From positions 1 through 10,220 of the forward strand of contig CAJUEI010000134.1 in assembly GCA_910585255.1 (NCBI GenBank): DNA of 10,220 nucleotides, in the 5' to 3' direction. A model generated the notes under the pieces. That model made no database searches. It was not told the DNA's origin and was given only the letters and a program-made list of their open reading frames with translations. Positions 1 to 7,194 of the stretch are shown here, one piece after another. The translations under genes and the position numbers were made by a program. The number at the start of each line of letters is the position of its first letter. Position 1 is the stretch's first letter. The stretch is from an uncultured Lachnospiraceae bacterium. Lineage in GTDB: Bacteria; Bacillota; Clostridia; Lachnospirales; Lachnospiraceae.

Positions 1-215
1 GGTTCAATAATTACCGAGCCTGCCTGCAATTTTCCTTTTTCCTGTGCATCTTCAATCATTGCCTTTGCAATTCTGTCCTTCGCACTTCCTGCCGGATTAA
101 AATACTCTAATTTTCCGTAAATCACTGCCTCAAGTGAATATTCTTTTTCATAATTTGTCAATTCCAACAGTGGTGTTCTTCCTATCAAATCCGTAATTTT
201 ATGAAATACTTTCAT
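1..215 (-). CDS. cysK: Cysteine synthase (O-acetylserine sulfhydrylase), 5' part only
   Basis: The first 71 codons of a gene that continues past the left edge of the window. The protein starts MKVFHKITDLIGRTPLLEL, the usual opening of the PLP-dependent cysteine synthase family, and carries the motif NPAGSAKDRIAKAMI (about residues 39-53), whose lysine forms the PLP Schiff base in this family. The enzyme makes cysteine from O-acetylserine and sulfide in the cytosol. The start is supported by GGGAGAG about 7 bases upstream. It follows hemL by 47 bp with no visible terminator, so it is probably co-transcribed with the tetrapyrrole genes. The C-terminal half is not visible, so related beta-family enzymes (cystathionine beta-synthase-like) cannot be fully excluded. 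Confidence 0.85.
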   Translation of the reverse strand, partial: MKVFHKITDLIGRTPLLELTNYEKEYSLEAVIYGKLEYFNPAGSAKDRIAKAMIEDAQEKGKLQAGSVIIE

Positions 216-262
216 TCTATTCTCTCCCTATATTTCTAATTCATCTTTTTTCTTTTCTCTTA

Positions 263-1549
263 TTAACTATAAAAACTTTCCTGCATCACCTGACAGGTAT
301 ATTCTATATCTGAATCAGTATGTGCATCCGATAAAAACATTGCTTCAAACTGAGAAGGGGCTACATAGACACCCCTATCCAGCAGATATCCAAAATACTT
401 GGCATATCGATCTGTATTGGAAGAAACTGCACTTTCATAATCTTCTACCACTTTCGAAGTAAAAAATATACTGAGCAATGAGCCAACCTGATTGACACTT
501 ACTGTTTCTTTTGCAGCCTCTTGCACCGCATCTGCGATTCTTTTTGCCTTCTGCTCTATTCTCTGATAAATAGAAGGATCTGCCTTTAAAATCCGCAGCG
601 TTTCAATCCCAGCTGTAGTAGCAATCGGATTCCCGGAAAGTGTTCCCGCCTGGTACACCGATCCTACCGGAGAAACCATCTCCATAATCTCCCGTCTTCC
701 GCCATACGCACCAATCGGCATCCCGCCCCCTACTATTTTGCCTAATGTTGTTAAATCCGGCAGTACCTGATAGTATTCCTGTGCTCCGCCTAAAGCAAGC
801 CGAAATCCTGTGATAACCTCATCAAAGATCAAAAGTGCTCCATACTGTTTTGTAATTTCTCTTAAAAACTCCAAAAAGCCCGGCTTAGGCAGTACCACTC
901 CCATATTTGCCGCAACAGGCTCTACAATAACAGCCGCAATATCCTTTGGATTTGCCTGAAACAGTGCCTCCACCGAATCAGAATCATTATACAAAGCCAC
1001 CAAGGTATGCTTTGTATAGTCAGCAGGAACTCCGGCACTGTCCGGCACAGAGGTGGTCAGTGCGGCCGATCCCGCCTTTACTAAAAGCCCATCCGAATGT
1101 CCATGATAACAGCCCTTAAACTTAATAATCTTATCCCGCTTTGTATAGCCCCTTGCTGTACGAATCGCACTCATTACCGCCTCTGTCCCGGAACTTACCA
1201 AACGGCTGACCTCCATAGATGGAACCAGTTCTGCTATCAGATCCGCTAAAATAACTTCCTTCTCTGTAGGAGCACCATAGGTTAATCCATCCTCGCATGC
1301 CCTCTGCACTTGCTGAATCACTCTGGGATCGGCATGTCCTAAAATTCCCGGTCCCCAGGAACATACATAATCTATCATTTCATTGCCGTCCACATCTATA
1401 ATTCGGTCTCCATGTGCAGATGCAATAAAACGAGGGGTTCTTCCCACCGCACCAAATGCACGCACCGGACTATTGACACCACCCGGAATACGCCGCTTAG
1501 CTGCTTCAAATAATTCTTTTGATTTTTGATCCATCTTTGTCTGATTCAT
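263..1549 (-). CDS. hemL: Glutamate-1-semialdehyde 2,1-aminomutase
   Basis: This PLP enzyme converts glutamate-1-semialdehyde to 5-aminolevulinate, the last step of the C5 route to tetrapyrroles. At 428 residues it has the normal family length. Visible motifs are IPGGVNSPVRAF (21-32), SSGTEAVMSAIRTAR (119-133), GCYHGHSDGLLVKAGS (146-161), the cofactor-contacting Asp in FDEVITGFR (D243), and the PLP lysine K271 in TTLGKIVGGGMPIG. The first serine of SSGTEA replaces the more usual Asn. The start has GGGAGAA about 7 bases upstream; a second Met at residue 6 is a less favoured alternative. It lies 16 bp after hemB, and its ribosome site sits just past the hemB stop, so the two are clearly co-transcribed. 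The identification is secure. Confidence 0.97.
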   Translation of the reverse strand: MNQTKMDQKSKELFEAAKRRIPGGVNSPVRAFGAVGRTPRFIASAHGDRIIDVDGNEMIDYVCSWGPGILGHADPRVIQQVQRACEDGLTYGAPTEKEVILADLIAELVPSMEVSRLVSSGTEAVMSAIRTARGYTKRDKIIKFKGCYHGHSDGLLVKAGSAALTTSVPDSAGVPADYTKHTLVALYNDSDSVEALFQANPKDIAAVIVEPVAANMGVVLPKPGFLEFLREITKQYGALLIFDEVITGFRLALGGAQEYYQVLPDLTTLGKIVGGGMPIGAYGGRREIMEMVSPVGSVYQAGTLSGNPIATTAGIETLRILKADPSIYQRIEQKAKRIADAVQEAAKETVSVNQVGSLLSIFFTSKVVEDYESAVSSNTDRYAKYFGYLLDRGVYVAPSQFEAMFLSDAHTDSDIEYTCQVMQESFYS

Positions 1550-1565
1550 CTTTCTTTTCTCCCGA

Positions 1566-2537
1566 TTACTCCTCTTCTAACCACCTTGCCGCATCCAAAG
1601 CATGATAGGTAATAATCATCTTTGCCCCTGCCCGCTTTAAACCGATTAAGAGTTCCATTACCACCTTTTTCTCCTCTATCCAGCCATTTAATGCCGCTGC
1701 CTTTACCATAGAATATTCCCCGCTTACATTATAAGCAACAATCGGAATATTATAGTCAGTGTGAATATTTCGGATAATATCCATATATGCCATAGCCGGC
1801 TTTGCAATAATAAAATCCGCACCTTCTAAGATATCCTCCTCTACTTCCCGCATCGCTTCCCGCCCATTTGCCGGATCCATCTGATAGGTCTTTCGATCCC
1901 CAAAACCAGGAGCCGAATGTGCCGCATCTCGAAACGGTCCATAAAAAGCAGAAGCAAATTTTGCACTATATGCCATAATCGGAACCGAAAGAAAACCGCT
2001 TCTGTCCAAAGCCTCCCGAATCGCTCCCACTCGTTTATCCATCATATCACTAGGTGCTACCATATCGGCACCCGCTTTTGCATAACTAACGGCTGTCTTT
2101 GCCAAAAGCGGCAGCGTTTCATCGTTTAAAATCACCCCATTTCGAACCAACCCGCAATGACCATGAGAGGTATATTCACAGAGGCAGACATCGGCGATTA
2201 CAACCAAATCCCGATATTTTTCTTTTGACTTGATATAACGAATCGCACTCTGTACAATTCCATTCTCATGATAAGCCCCGCTTCCGACTTCATCTTTATG
2301 TAAAGGAATCCCAAATAATAAAACAGAAGAAATCTTTGCCTCCATTACCCGATCTAATTCCTCCGGCAGCCGATCCAGAGAATATTGACAAATCCCCGGC
2401 ATAGAATCTACCGGATTACAGATATTTTGCCCCTCTATTACAAATATAGGATAGATCAATTCTTCTGTCCGCAGATGATTTTCCCTTACCATCTTCCTAA
2501 TGACAGGCGTTGCCCTTAACTTTCTCAATCGTTCCAT
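1566..2537 (-). CDS. hemB: Delta-aminolevulinic acid dehydratase (porphobilinogen synthase)
   Basis: The enzyme condenses two 5-aminolevulinate molecules into porphobilinogen. It is a 323-residue TIM-barrel protein of normal length. The cysteines of the zinc-dependent class are present in ADVCLCEYTSHGHCG (C118, C120, C128). The two active-site lysines are K193 in MAYSAKFASAFYGPF and K246 in FIIAKPAMAYMD; YQMDPANGREAMREV (218-232) is also typical. It therefore belongs to the Zn-dependent class rather than the Mg-only, Asp-rich class. The start at MERLRKLRAT is preceded by a weak purine-rich stretch (AGGGAAAAGAAG). It sits 58 bp after the precorrin-2 dehydrogenase gene and 16 bp before hemL, inside one probable operon. 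Confidence 0.97.
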   Translation of the reverse strand: MERLRKLRATPVIRKMVRENHLRTEELIYPIFVIEGQNICNPVDSMPGICQYSLDRLPEELDRVMEAKISSVLLFGIPLHKDEVGSGAYHENGIVQSAIRYIKSKEKYRDLVVIADVCLCEYTSHGHCGLVRNGVILNDETLPLLAKTAVSYAKAGADMVAPSDMMDKRVGAIREALDRSGFLSVPIMAYSAKFASAFYGPFRDAAHSAPGFGDRKTYQMDPANGREAMREVEEDILEGADFIIAKPAMAYMDIIRNIHTDYNIPIVAYNVSGEYSMVKAAALNGWIEEKKVVMELLIGLKRAGAKMIITYHALDAARWLEEE

Positions 2538-2554
2538 CTTCTTTTCCCTTTCCC

Positions 2555-2567
2555 AAACGAATCGTTT
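2555..2567. promoter_or_regulatory. Short perfect dyad AAACGAATCGTTT before hemB
   Basis: A 13-bp perfect palindrome (6-bp arms around one base) lies in the 58-bp gap between the precorrin-2 dehydrogenase gene and hemB, about 18 bases upstream of the hemB start. It could be a small operator, but the arms are short and no matching second site was noticed. This call is tentative. Confidence 0.25.
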
Positions 2568-2595
2568 CTAAATGTTATACTACTATTATTATTTC

Positions 2596-3216
2596 TTAAT
2601 CCATAATTTTATACTTTTGGATTACCTTTTCTATCTCCTCTTCTGAAGGAATTGTATCACGTTCTAACCCAAGCTGCAAGATTTCCTGATAAATCTTCTT
2701 TCTCGCCTCTTCCGACTCAGTACACTGCTTTACCCTTTGTCTCAATGCCCCCAGACAGGACGCCATTTCTCCTAAATAAGAGGTAACAATCGGATGTACC
2801 TGTGCCTTTAGATATTGTGTAATCACAGGGCTTTGTCCCCCGCTGGAAAATGCTGCTACCACCTCTCCTTCCTTTAGATAAGCAGGAAAAATAAAACTGC
2901 AGTCCTCTGGCTGATCCACTGCATTAACAAAAATCCTATGCTTTTTACAAAACTGACTGATTCGATGATTTTGTTCTGCATGATCCGTCGCTGCAATTAC
3001 TAACTCTCTCTCTTCTAAATCCTTCTGTTCTAAGCATCTTTTCGTACAGATCACCCCTTCTATCTTCTGGATTTCAGGCAGTATTTCTGGTGCTATTACT
3101 TGAATCTGTGCCCCGAATTCCTTTAATACATTCACTTTTCGAAGGGCAACCTTTCCTCCCCCTGCCACTAAACAATTCTTCCCTTTTAACTCAACAAACA
3201 TTGGAAAATAAGACAT
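2596..3216 (-). CDS. sirC: Precorrin-2 dehydrogenase / sirohydrochlorin ferrochelatase-type protein
   Basis: A member of the Met8p / SirC / CysG N-terminal family, which oxidises precorrin-2 to sirohydrochlorin with NAD+; some members also insert iron to make siroheme. The 206 residues match the stand-alone form, without the uroporphyrinogen methyltransferase domain of CysG. Seen are the NAD-binding motif GGGKVALRKV (19-28), VIAATDHAEQN (73-83) and VNAVDQPEDCSFIFPA (97-112), whose D101 lines up with the family's catalytic Asp, followed by SSGGQSP (124-130). GAGGGG about 8 bases upstream supports the start. It is the first visible gene of the unit leading to hemB, hemL and cysK. Sequence alone cannot show whether it also has chelatase activity. 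Confidence 0.92.
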   Translation of the reverse strand: MSYFPMFVELKGKNCLVAGGGKVALRKVNVLKEFGAQIQVIAPEILPEIQKIEGVICTKRCLEQKDLEERELVIAATDHAEQNHRISQFCKKHRIFVNAVDQPEDCSFIFPAYLKEGEVVAAFSSGGQSPVITQYLKAQVHPIVTSYLGEMASCLGALRQRVKQCTESEEARKKIYQEILQLGLERDTIPSEEEIEKVIQKYKIMD

Positions 3217-3292
3217 ATCTCATCCCCTCTTTTTTCTAAACTCTTTCTTTTTTGTCTGATCGTGATAAGATCCTAATCTGAATATAAAAAAT

Positions 3293-3298
3293 ATTATA
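3293..3298 (-). promoter_or_regulatory. Candidate -10 box for the sirC-hemB-hemL-cysK unit
   Basis: On the minus strand TATAAT lies about 77 bases upstream of the sirC start, a reasonable position for the operon promoter. The -35 position holds only a poor match (TCTGAA at 16-bp spacing) and there is no extended -10 TG. The hairpin element at 3328 begins about 30 bases further upstream, so the promoter's upstream context is the repeat itself. Low confidence. Confidence 0.35.
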
Positions 3299-3327
3299 TT
3301 CTACAGATTTTTTCTTCAGATAATAAC

Positions 3328-3492
3328 ATCGCAATTCGGACGCGGGCAGGAGAAAAAGAATCTTTGCTGGGGCCGTTTGCACTAAGGCTTCCTCGCAGCG
3401 GACACATAAGGCACGAAAAAACCGTGCCTAAGTGCCGGCGGGAAGCAATACCCCTGCAAAGATTCTTTTTCTCCTGCCCACTGTATATCCCA
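3328..3492 (+). repeat. 165-nt palindromic element with variable stem, copy A
   Basis: A self-complementary element. It starts with the end sequence ATCGCAATTCGGACGC (3328-3343), then a 24-nt left arm (3344-3367), a GC-rich centre, and a right arm (3456-3479) that is the perfect reverse complement of the left. It closes with ACTGTATATCCCA (3480-3492). The centre can fold further: GGGG (3369-3372) with CCCC (3451-3454), GCTTCC (3387-3392) with GGAAGC (3441-3446), CGC with GCG, and a terminal stem GGCACG/CGTGCC (3410-3415/3423-3428) with an A-rich loop. The segment 3366-3457 is identical, on the opposite strand, to 3687-3778 of copy B. It is about 60% GC by hand count, in AT-rich surroundings. 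The open frame across it looks like an accident of the repeat, not a gene. Confidence 0.9.
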
Positions 3493-3651
3493 GCTGACAT
3501 ATCAATCCCGTAGAGTTTCACAACCCCAAAATAGTTTCTGGATCTAGCACTATAATAAGTTTGATATTTGATATATCAGTATATCACTATAATAAAATAA
3601 AATAAAGCAAAATATCAATATTTTTCTGCCGAGTTACATTCCTTTTTATAT
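3493..3651. other. AT-rich spacer between the two inverted elements
   Basis: This 159-bp stretch has no convincing gene. It carries an 11-bp direct repeat CACTATAATAA at 3548-3558 and 3585-3595. Between the two copies is a nested dyad: TGATAT (3562-3567), the palindrome TGATATATCA (3569-3578) and ATATCA (3581-3586). It resembles a regulatory or binding site, but no promoter with good spacing was found on either strand. Being flanked by 165-bp inverted repeats, the segment could in principle be inverted by recombination. Confidence 0.5.
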
Positions 3652-3816
3652 TGGAATGCACAGCGGGCATCATTAGGTAAATCTCTGCAGGGGTATTGCT
3701 TCCCGCCGGCACTTAGGCACGGTTTTTTCGTGCCTTATGTGTCCGCTGCGAGGAAGCCTTAGTGCAAACGGCCCCAGCAGAGAATTACCTAATGATGCCT
3801 GCGTCCGAATTACAAT
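3652..3816 (-). repeat. 165-nt palindromic element with variable stem, copy B (inverted)
   Basis: Same length as copy A with no indel, read on the minus strand. The end is ATTGTAATTCGGACGC (3816-3801), followed by one arm (3800-3777), the 92-nt core (3778-3687, identical to copy A), the other arm (3688-3665) and GCTGTGCATTCCA (3664-3652). The two arms pair at 22 of 24 positions, yet their sequence differs from copy A at 11 paired positions. Nine of these are compensatory in both arms: pairs 6, 7, 9, 10, 12, 13, 14, 15 and 21 from the outside. The outer arm and end overlap the last codons of the ABC transporter gene that ends at 3785. Confidence 0.9.
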
Positions 3817-5476
3817 TATCCCCCACCCGCACCACTCTATCAGCCGCTGCAATACTACTCGGTCGATGGGCAATCAGCAATACCGTCCTTCCATCCTTCA
3901 ACTGCTTCATTGCCTCCTGCACCAGCAATTCCGATTCATTATCCAATGCAGAAGTCGCCTCATCCAATAAAATAATCGGTGAGTTCCTAATAATCGCACG
4001 TGCAATTGCTATCCTCTGTCTTTCACCACCCGACAAAGTATTTCCCCTTTCCCCCAGCATGGTATCATATCCATCCGGCAGTTTTTTAATAAACTCATGT
4101 GCATGAGCTGCCTTTGCTGCCGCTATAATCTCTTCCTGTTCTGCACAATATCTGCCATAAGAAATATTCTCACCAATAGTCGCTTCATATAGATATGGCT
4201 CCTGCGGAACATAAGAAATCAATTTTCTAATCTCTTCTAAAGTAAGATCTGCATACTCTTTTCCTTCTATTATAATAGTTCCTTTTTCTAATGGATAAAA
4301 ACCTAACAGCAGTTTTGCAAGTGTACTTTTCCCACAGCCGGATTCTCCCACAATCGCTGTAAAACTGCCTCTTTTAATCTCCATAGAAAAATCTTCTAAT
4401 ATCCTTTTCTCTTTTTGATAGCCAAAACTTATATTCCGCACAGACAATACCACATCTTTTTCTACTTTTTTGCTGTCCTTCTCTATCCCTTCTTCTGTCT
4501 GATACTCCCACTGTTTTGGCTCCTCTTCCATATCCAAAAATTCAAAAATTTTTTCCACATTGGCAACGCAATTTACCATCTGCGGCAGATACTGCCCTAT
4601 TTCTGAAAAAACATTGCGAAATGTGCCATATAAGGTATAAAGTGCGGTCAGTTCTCCAAGACTTACTCTTTTTAATGAGACAAACCATATCCCAAGACCT
4701 AAAAATGCTAAGGTTCCTATTAAATCAAACATACAGTTTAGACACTCTAATCCTGCTGACAGATGATTGGTCTTTTTTTGAATAGAACAGTATTCTTGAT
4801 TAGCTGCTTCATATTCTTCCGATAATTGAAAACCGATTGGAAAAATTTTGATTAATTCTATACCAGATAAAATACTTGTTAATTTTTCAAGCATACATTT
4901 ATTTTTATCAGAAAGACGTCTGCCTGCGGTTTTCATTGGTTTTATAAACAGACTGTTTACTAAAAAGGAGAGCAGACTTACTGCTATCAGACACAGAGTA
5001 AGTTCCCAGCTAAAATAAATCATAGGAACTAAATAAATTCCGGTAGAAAGCACTGCCGAGAAAAGACGGCGAAATCTTGAGGTATAAATATCCGAAGCTC
5101 TTTGTGTATCAAAAATAAGCTTTGACATAAAATCACTGCTGTGATTCTTTTCATAATAGGACATCGGCAGCCGCATTGCTTTTGAAAATACCAGCTTTTC
5201 TACCTTTCCTGCACCTATTCTTCCCTCAATGTTATATCGCATAATTCCAAAACGCCATAACAGTAATCCTAATACAAATGCAGTAATATTTCCAAATAAA
5301 AGCCATGGAAGCATATCGATACTGCCGCTTTGAGCTGCTGTTACAATATTTTTAATCAGATAGGAATTTGCTATTCTGCGGCTGGTATCTCCTATTATAG
5401 AAAGCAGAATTGCACCTAAATAAATGGGAAGTCTGTCCCCCATTAACTTCATAAAACGAAAAAAAGTCCGAAACAT
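3785..5476 (-). CDS. ABC exporter half-transporter (TMD-NBD), C-terminus replaced by repeat sequence
   Basis: A fused membrane plus ATPase exporter subunit of the type-IV (MsbA/multidrug) fold. A six-helix membrane domain spans roughly residues 15-300, with a charged linker at 316-342. The NBD shows Walker A GESGCGKST (377-385), the Q-loop YVPQEPYLY (Q425), signature LSGGERQR (481-488), Walker B IILLDEATSALD with catalytic E506, and the switch His H537. Expected NBD sequence stops after AAADRVVRVGD. The last dozen residues (NCNSDAGIIR region) and the stop are read from the flanking repeat, so the usual 15-25 C-terminal residues are missing. The start has GGAGCGG 14 bases after the preceding ABC gene. 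It probably forms a heterodimer with that neighbour. The substrate cannot be told, and activity of the shortened NBD is uncertain. Confidence 0.9.
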   Translation of the reverse strand: MFRTFFRFMKLMGDRLPIYLGAILLSIIGDTSRRIANSYLIKNIVTAAQSGSIDMLPWLLFGNITAFVLGLLLWRFGIMRYNIEGRIGAGKVEKLVFSKAMRLPMSYYEKNHSSDFMSKLIFDTQRASDIYTSRFRRLFSAVLSTGIYLVPMIYFSWELTLCLIAVSLLSFLVNSLFIKPMKTAGRRLSDKNKCMLEKLTSILSGIELIKIFPIGFQLSEEYEAANQEYCSIQKKTNHLSAGLECLNCMFDLIGTLAFLGLGIWFVSLKRVSLGELTALYTLYGTFRNVFSEIGQYLPQMVNCVANVEKIFEFLDMEEEPKQWEYQTEEGIEKDSKKVEKDVVLSVRNISFGYQKEKRILEDFSMEIKRGSFTAIVGESGCGKSTLAKLLLGFYPLEKGTIIIEGKEYADLTLEEIRKLISYVPQEPYLYEATIGENISYGRYCAEQEEIIAAAKAAHAHEFIKKLPDGYDTMLGERGNTLSGGERQRIAIARAIIRNSPIILLDEATSALDNESELLVQEAMKQLKDGRTVLLIAHRPSSIAAADRVVRVGDNCNSDAGIIR

Positions 5477-5490
5477 TTTTTTACCGCTCC

Positions 5491-7194
5491 TTATCCCTTT
5501 GCATACATTTCTGCATAGATTCCTTGTTTTTCTAACAGTTCCTGATGATTTCCAATCTCTGCTATTTTTCCTTTGCTGATTACATAGATTTTGTGGGCAT
5601 TTTTTATGGTGGAAAGTCTGTGAGCTATGGTAATCACTGTTTTCCCTATTGCTATTTTTTCAATCGCATCTTGTATTTTTTGCTCTGCTTCAATATCAAC
5701 AGAGGCCGTTGGTTCGTCAAAAAGAAGAATCGGGGCATCTTTTAGAAAGGCTCTTGCTATCGATATTCTCTGTCTCTGTCCTCCTGAAAGAAGGACTCCC
5801 CGTTCACCGACAAGTGTATCATATCCTTTGGGAAGCTGTATAATAAAGTCGTGGATATTGGCATTTTTACATGCAGTTATAATTTCTTCTTCCGTAGCAT
5901 GTTCCTTTCCGCACGCTACGTTTTGTCTGATTGTTCCCGGGAATAAAAATACATTTTGTGATACTTCAGAAAAACATTTTCTAACTGCTTTTAGATTCCA
6001 ATCTTCTATCGCATGTCCAAACAGGTTATACTCCCCCTGATTTTTTTCATAGAAACCGCAAAGCAATTTAAAAATGGTACTTTTTCCCTCTCCTGAGCCT
6101 CCTACAAAGGCTATCTGCTCTCCTGTTTTAACAGAAAAACTAAGTTGATTTAAAACCAGATTTTCCTGGCTTCCAGGATAGCAAAACGTGATATCCTGCC
6201 ATTGAATAGCGGGCACGGTTTCGCTGTTTTCTAAATTTTGATAAAAGATACCGTCTGTCCGCTCTTTTTGCTGGTGATAGATTTCTTGTATTCTCTTTAG
6301 TGAAACACCCGCTTCACGAATATCATTGATGCAGAAAACAATATCGCCTATTGGGTATAAAATTCTGCTGAGCAATACGGTAAAGGCAAGCATTTCTCCT
6401 ACTGTAATTCTGTTTTGTCTTATTTCATACAGTGCAAAAAGATAACAGCCTATTACTGGAATGGTAGTTAAAATATTTTTCAGCACCCAGCCAAGAGAAG
6501 AAATTTTTGTGCTTTCACAAGTCTGTTCTACCATCTTATCAATAATCGTGTCTATTTTTTGTTTGTGCAGGCTGTAGAGATTGTAACTTCTGCTTACTGC
6601 AATTCCTTGAATTGCATCATATGCTTTTTCTGTCCGCTCATCCATATGGATACGCCTTTTTTTCGCCAGTTCAGCCAATTTTTTTGACAGCCGATCTGCT
6701 GCCACCAGCATAATCGGATAGCTGATAAATAATATCATAATCAATCTAACATCCATCTGTATTAAATAAACCGTTACTGTAAGTACGATAACAAGATTTA
6801 CCAATAATTCGGGAAGAATTTCTGAAAAAAAACGTCCCATTTCTTCTATATCCGATATCAGTCTGTTCATGATATTTCCTGTTCCCTTTTCATCAAAATA
6901 GGAAAATGGGAGTTTTAAAAGCTGTTCTTCCAATGACGTTCGTACCTCTTTTTGTACAACTGCACTATAGTGTCTTCCAGAAATACTTTTTAAGTATGCT
7001 GCTGCCGTTCCTATCAAAGTCAGCCAAAACAGCGGCATAAGAAAGTCAGAAAACGGTACCTGCTGACCAGAAAGCATTGTATCAGCGGCTTCTGCAAGAA
7101 AATCATTTCCTATAATAACTGCTTCATTTAGTACAAATGAAAATATAATAAAGAATAACAGCAAATAGCCGTTACGTAGTGCTGCTTTTACCAT
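5491..7194 (-). CDS. ABC exporter half-transporter (TMD-NBD), full length
   Basis: A 567-residue fused membrane and ATPase subunit of the same exporter class as the gene behind it. From the chosen start (MVKAALRNGYLLLFF), membrane helices fill about residues 8-295. The NBD has Walker A GGSGEGKST (365-373), Q413 in SEVSQNVFLFP, signature LSGGQRQR (469-476), Walker B ILLFDEPTAS with catalytic E494, and H525 in TIAHRLSTI. The C-terminus is complete (GKIAEIGNHQELLEKQGIYAEMYAKG region). A 25-codon longer frame exists, but ATG at 7194 has GGAGGG about 9 bases upstream and overlaps the regulator's stop as ATGGTAA, typical translational coupling; the longer start has no such site. Both subunits keep their catalytic Glu, so neither ATP site looks degenerate by motif. 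The cargo is unknown. Confidence 0.93.
   Translation of the reverse strand: MVKAALRNGYLLLFFIIFSFVLNEAVIIGNDFLAEAADTMLSGQQVPFSDFLMPLFWLTLIGTAAAYLKSISGRHYSAVVQKEVRTSLEEQLLKLPFSYFDEKGTGNIMNRLISDIEEMGRFFSEILPELLVNLVIVLTVTVYLIQMDVRLIMILFISYPIMLVAADRLSKKLAELAKKRRIHMDERTEKAYDAIQGIAVSRSYNLYSLHKQKIDTIIDKMVEQTCESTKISSLGWVLKNILTTIPVIGCYLFALYEIRQNRITVGEMLAFTVLLSRILYPIGDIVFCINDIREAGVSLKRIQEIYHQQKERTDGIFYQNLENSETVPAIQWQDITFCYPGSQENLVLNQLSFSVKTGEQIAFVGGSGEGKSTIFKLLCGFYEKNQGEYNLFGHAIEDWNLKAVRKCFSEVSQNVFLFPGTIRQNVACGKEHATEEEIITACKNANIHDFIIQLPKGYDTLVGERGVLLSGGQRQRISIARAFLKDAPILLFDEPTASVDIEAEQKIQDAIEKIAIGKTVITIAHRLSTIKNAHKIYVISKGKIAEIGNHQELLEKQGIYAEMYAKG

Noticed and set aside
3294..3521. Open frame of 75 codons across repeat copy A, and a 66-codon frame across copy B (3673-3873)
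   Set aside because: Both run through the self-complementary repeat, have no ribosome site worth noting, and translate the arms, whose conservation is in base pairing, not protein. They are read-throughs of a GC-rich repeat.
3500..3560. Possible decayed trpF 3' end on the minus strand (VKLYGIDMSAGI after a frameshifted LDPEN)
   Set aside because: It resembles the end of phosphoribosylanthranilate isomerase, but it needs a frameshift, the spacing between the PEN and GID motifs is three residues too short, and nothing further of the gene is visible.
3608..3630. AT-only hairpin AAAATATCAATATTTT as a terminator for the ABC operon
   Set aside because: The stem is all A-T with seven pairs, too weak to be called an intrinsic terminator.
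3328..3816. Integron attC site pair, CRISPR repeats or paired terminators
   Set aside because: There is no integron gene or cassette layout and no repeat-spacer array. The hairpins lack the T-run of intrinsic terminators, and conserved ends outside a variable stem do not fit attC.
3737..6040. Several plus-strand frames of 60-140 codons opposite the ABC genes
   Set aside because: They lie antisense to clear conserved ABC motifs and lack start signals or family features.
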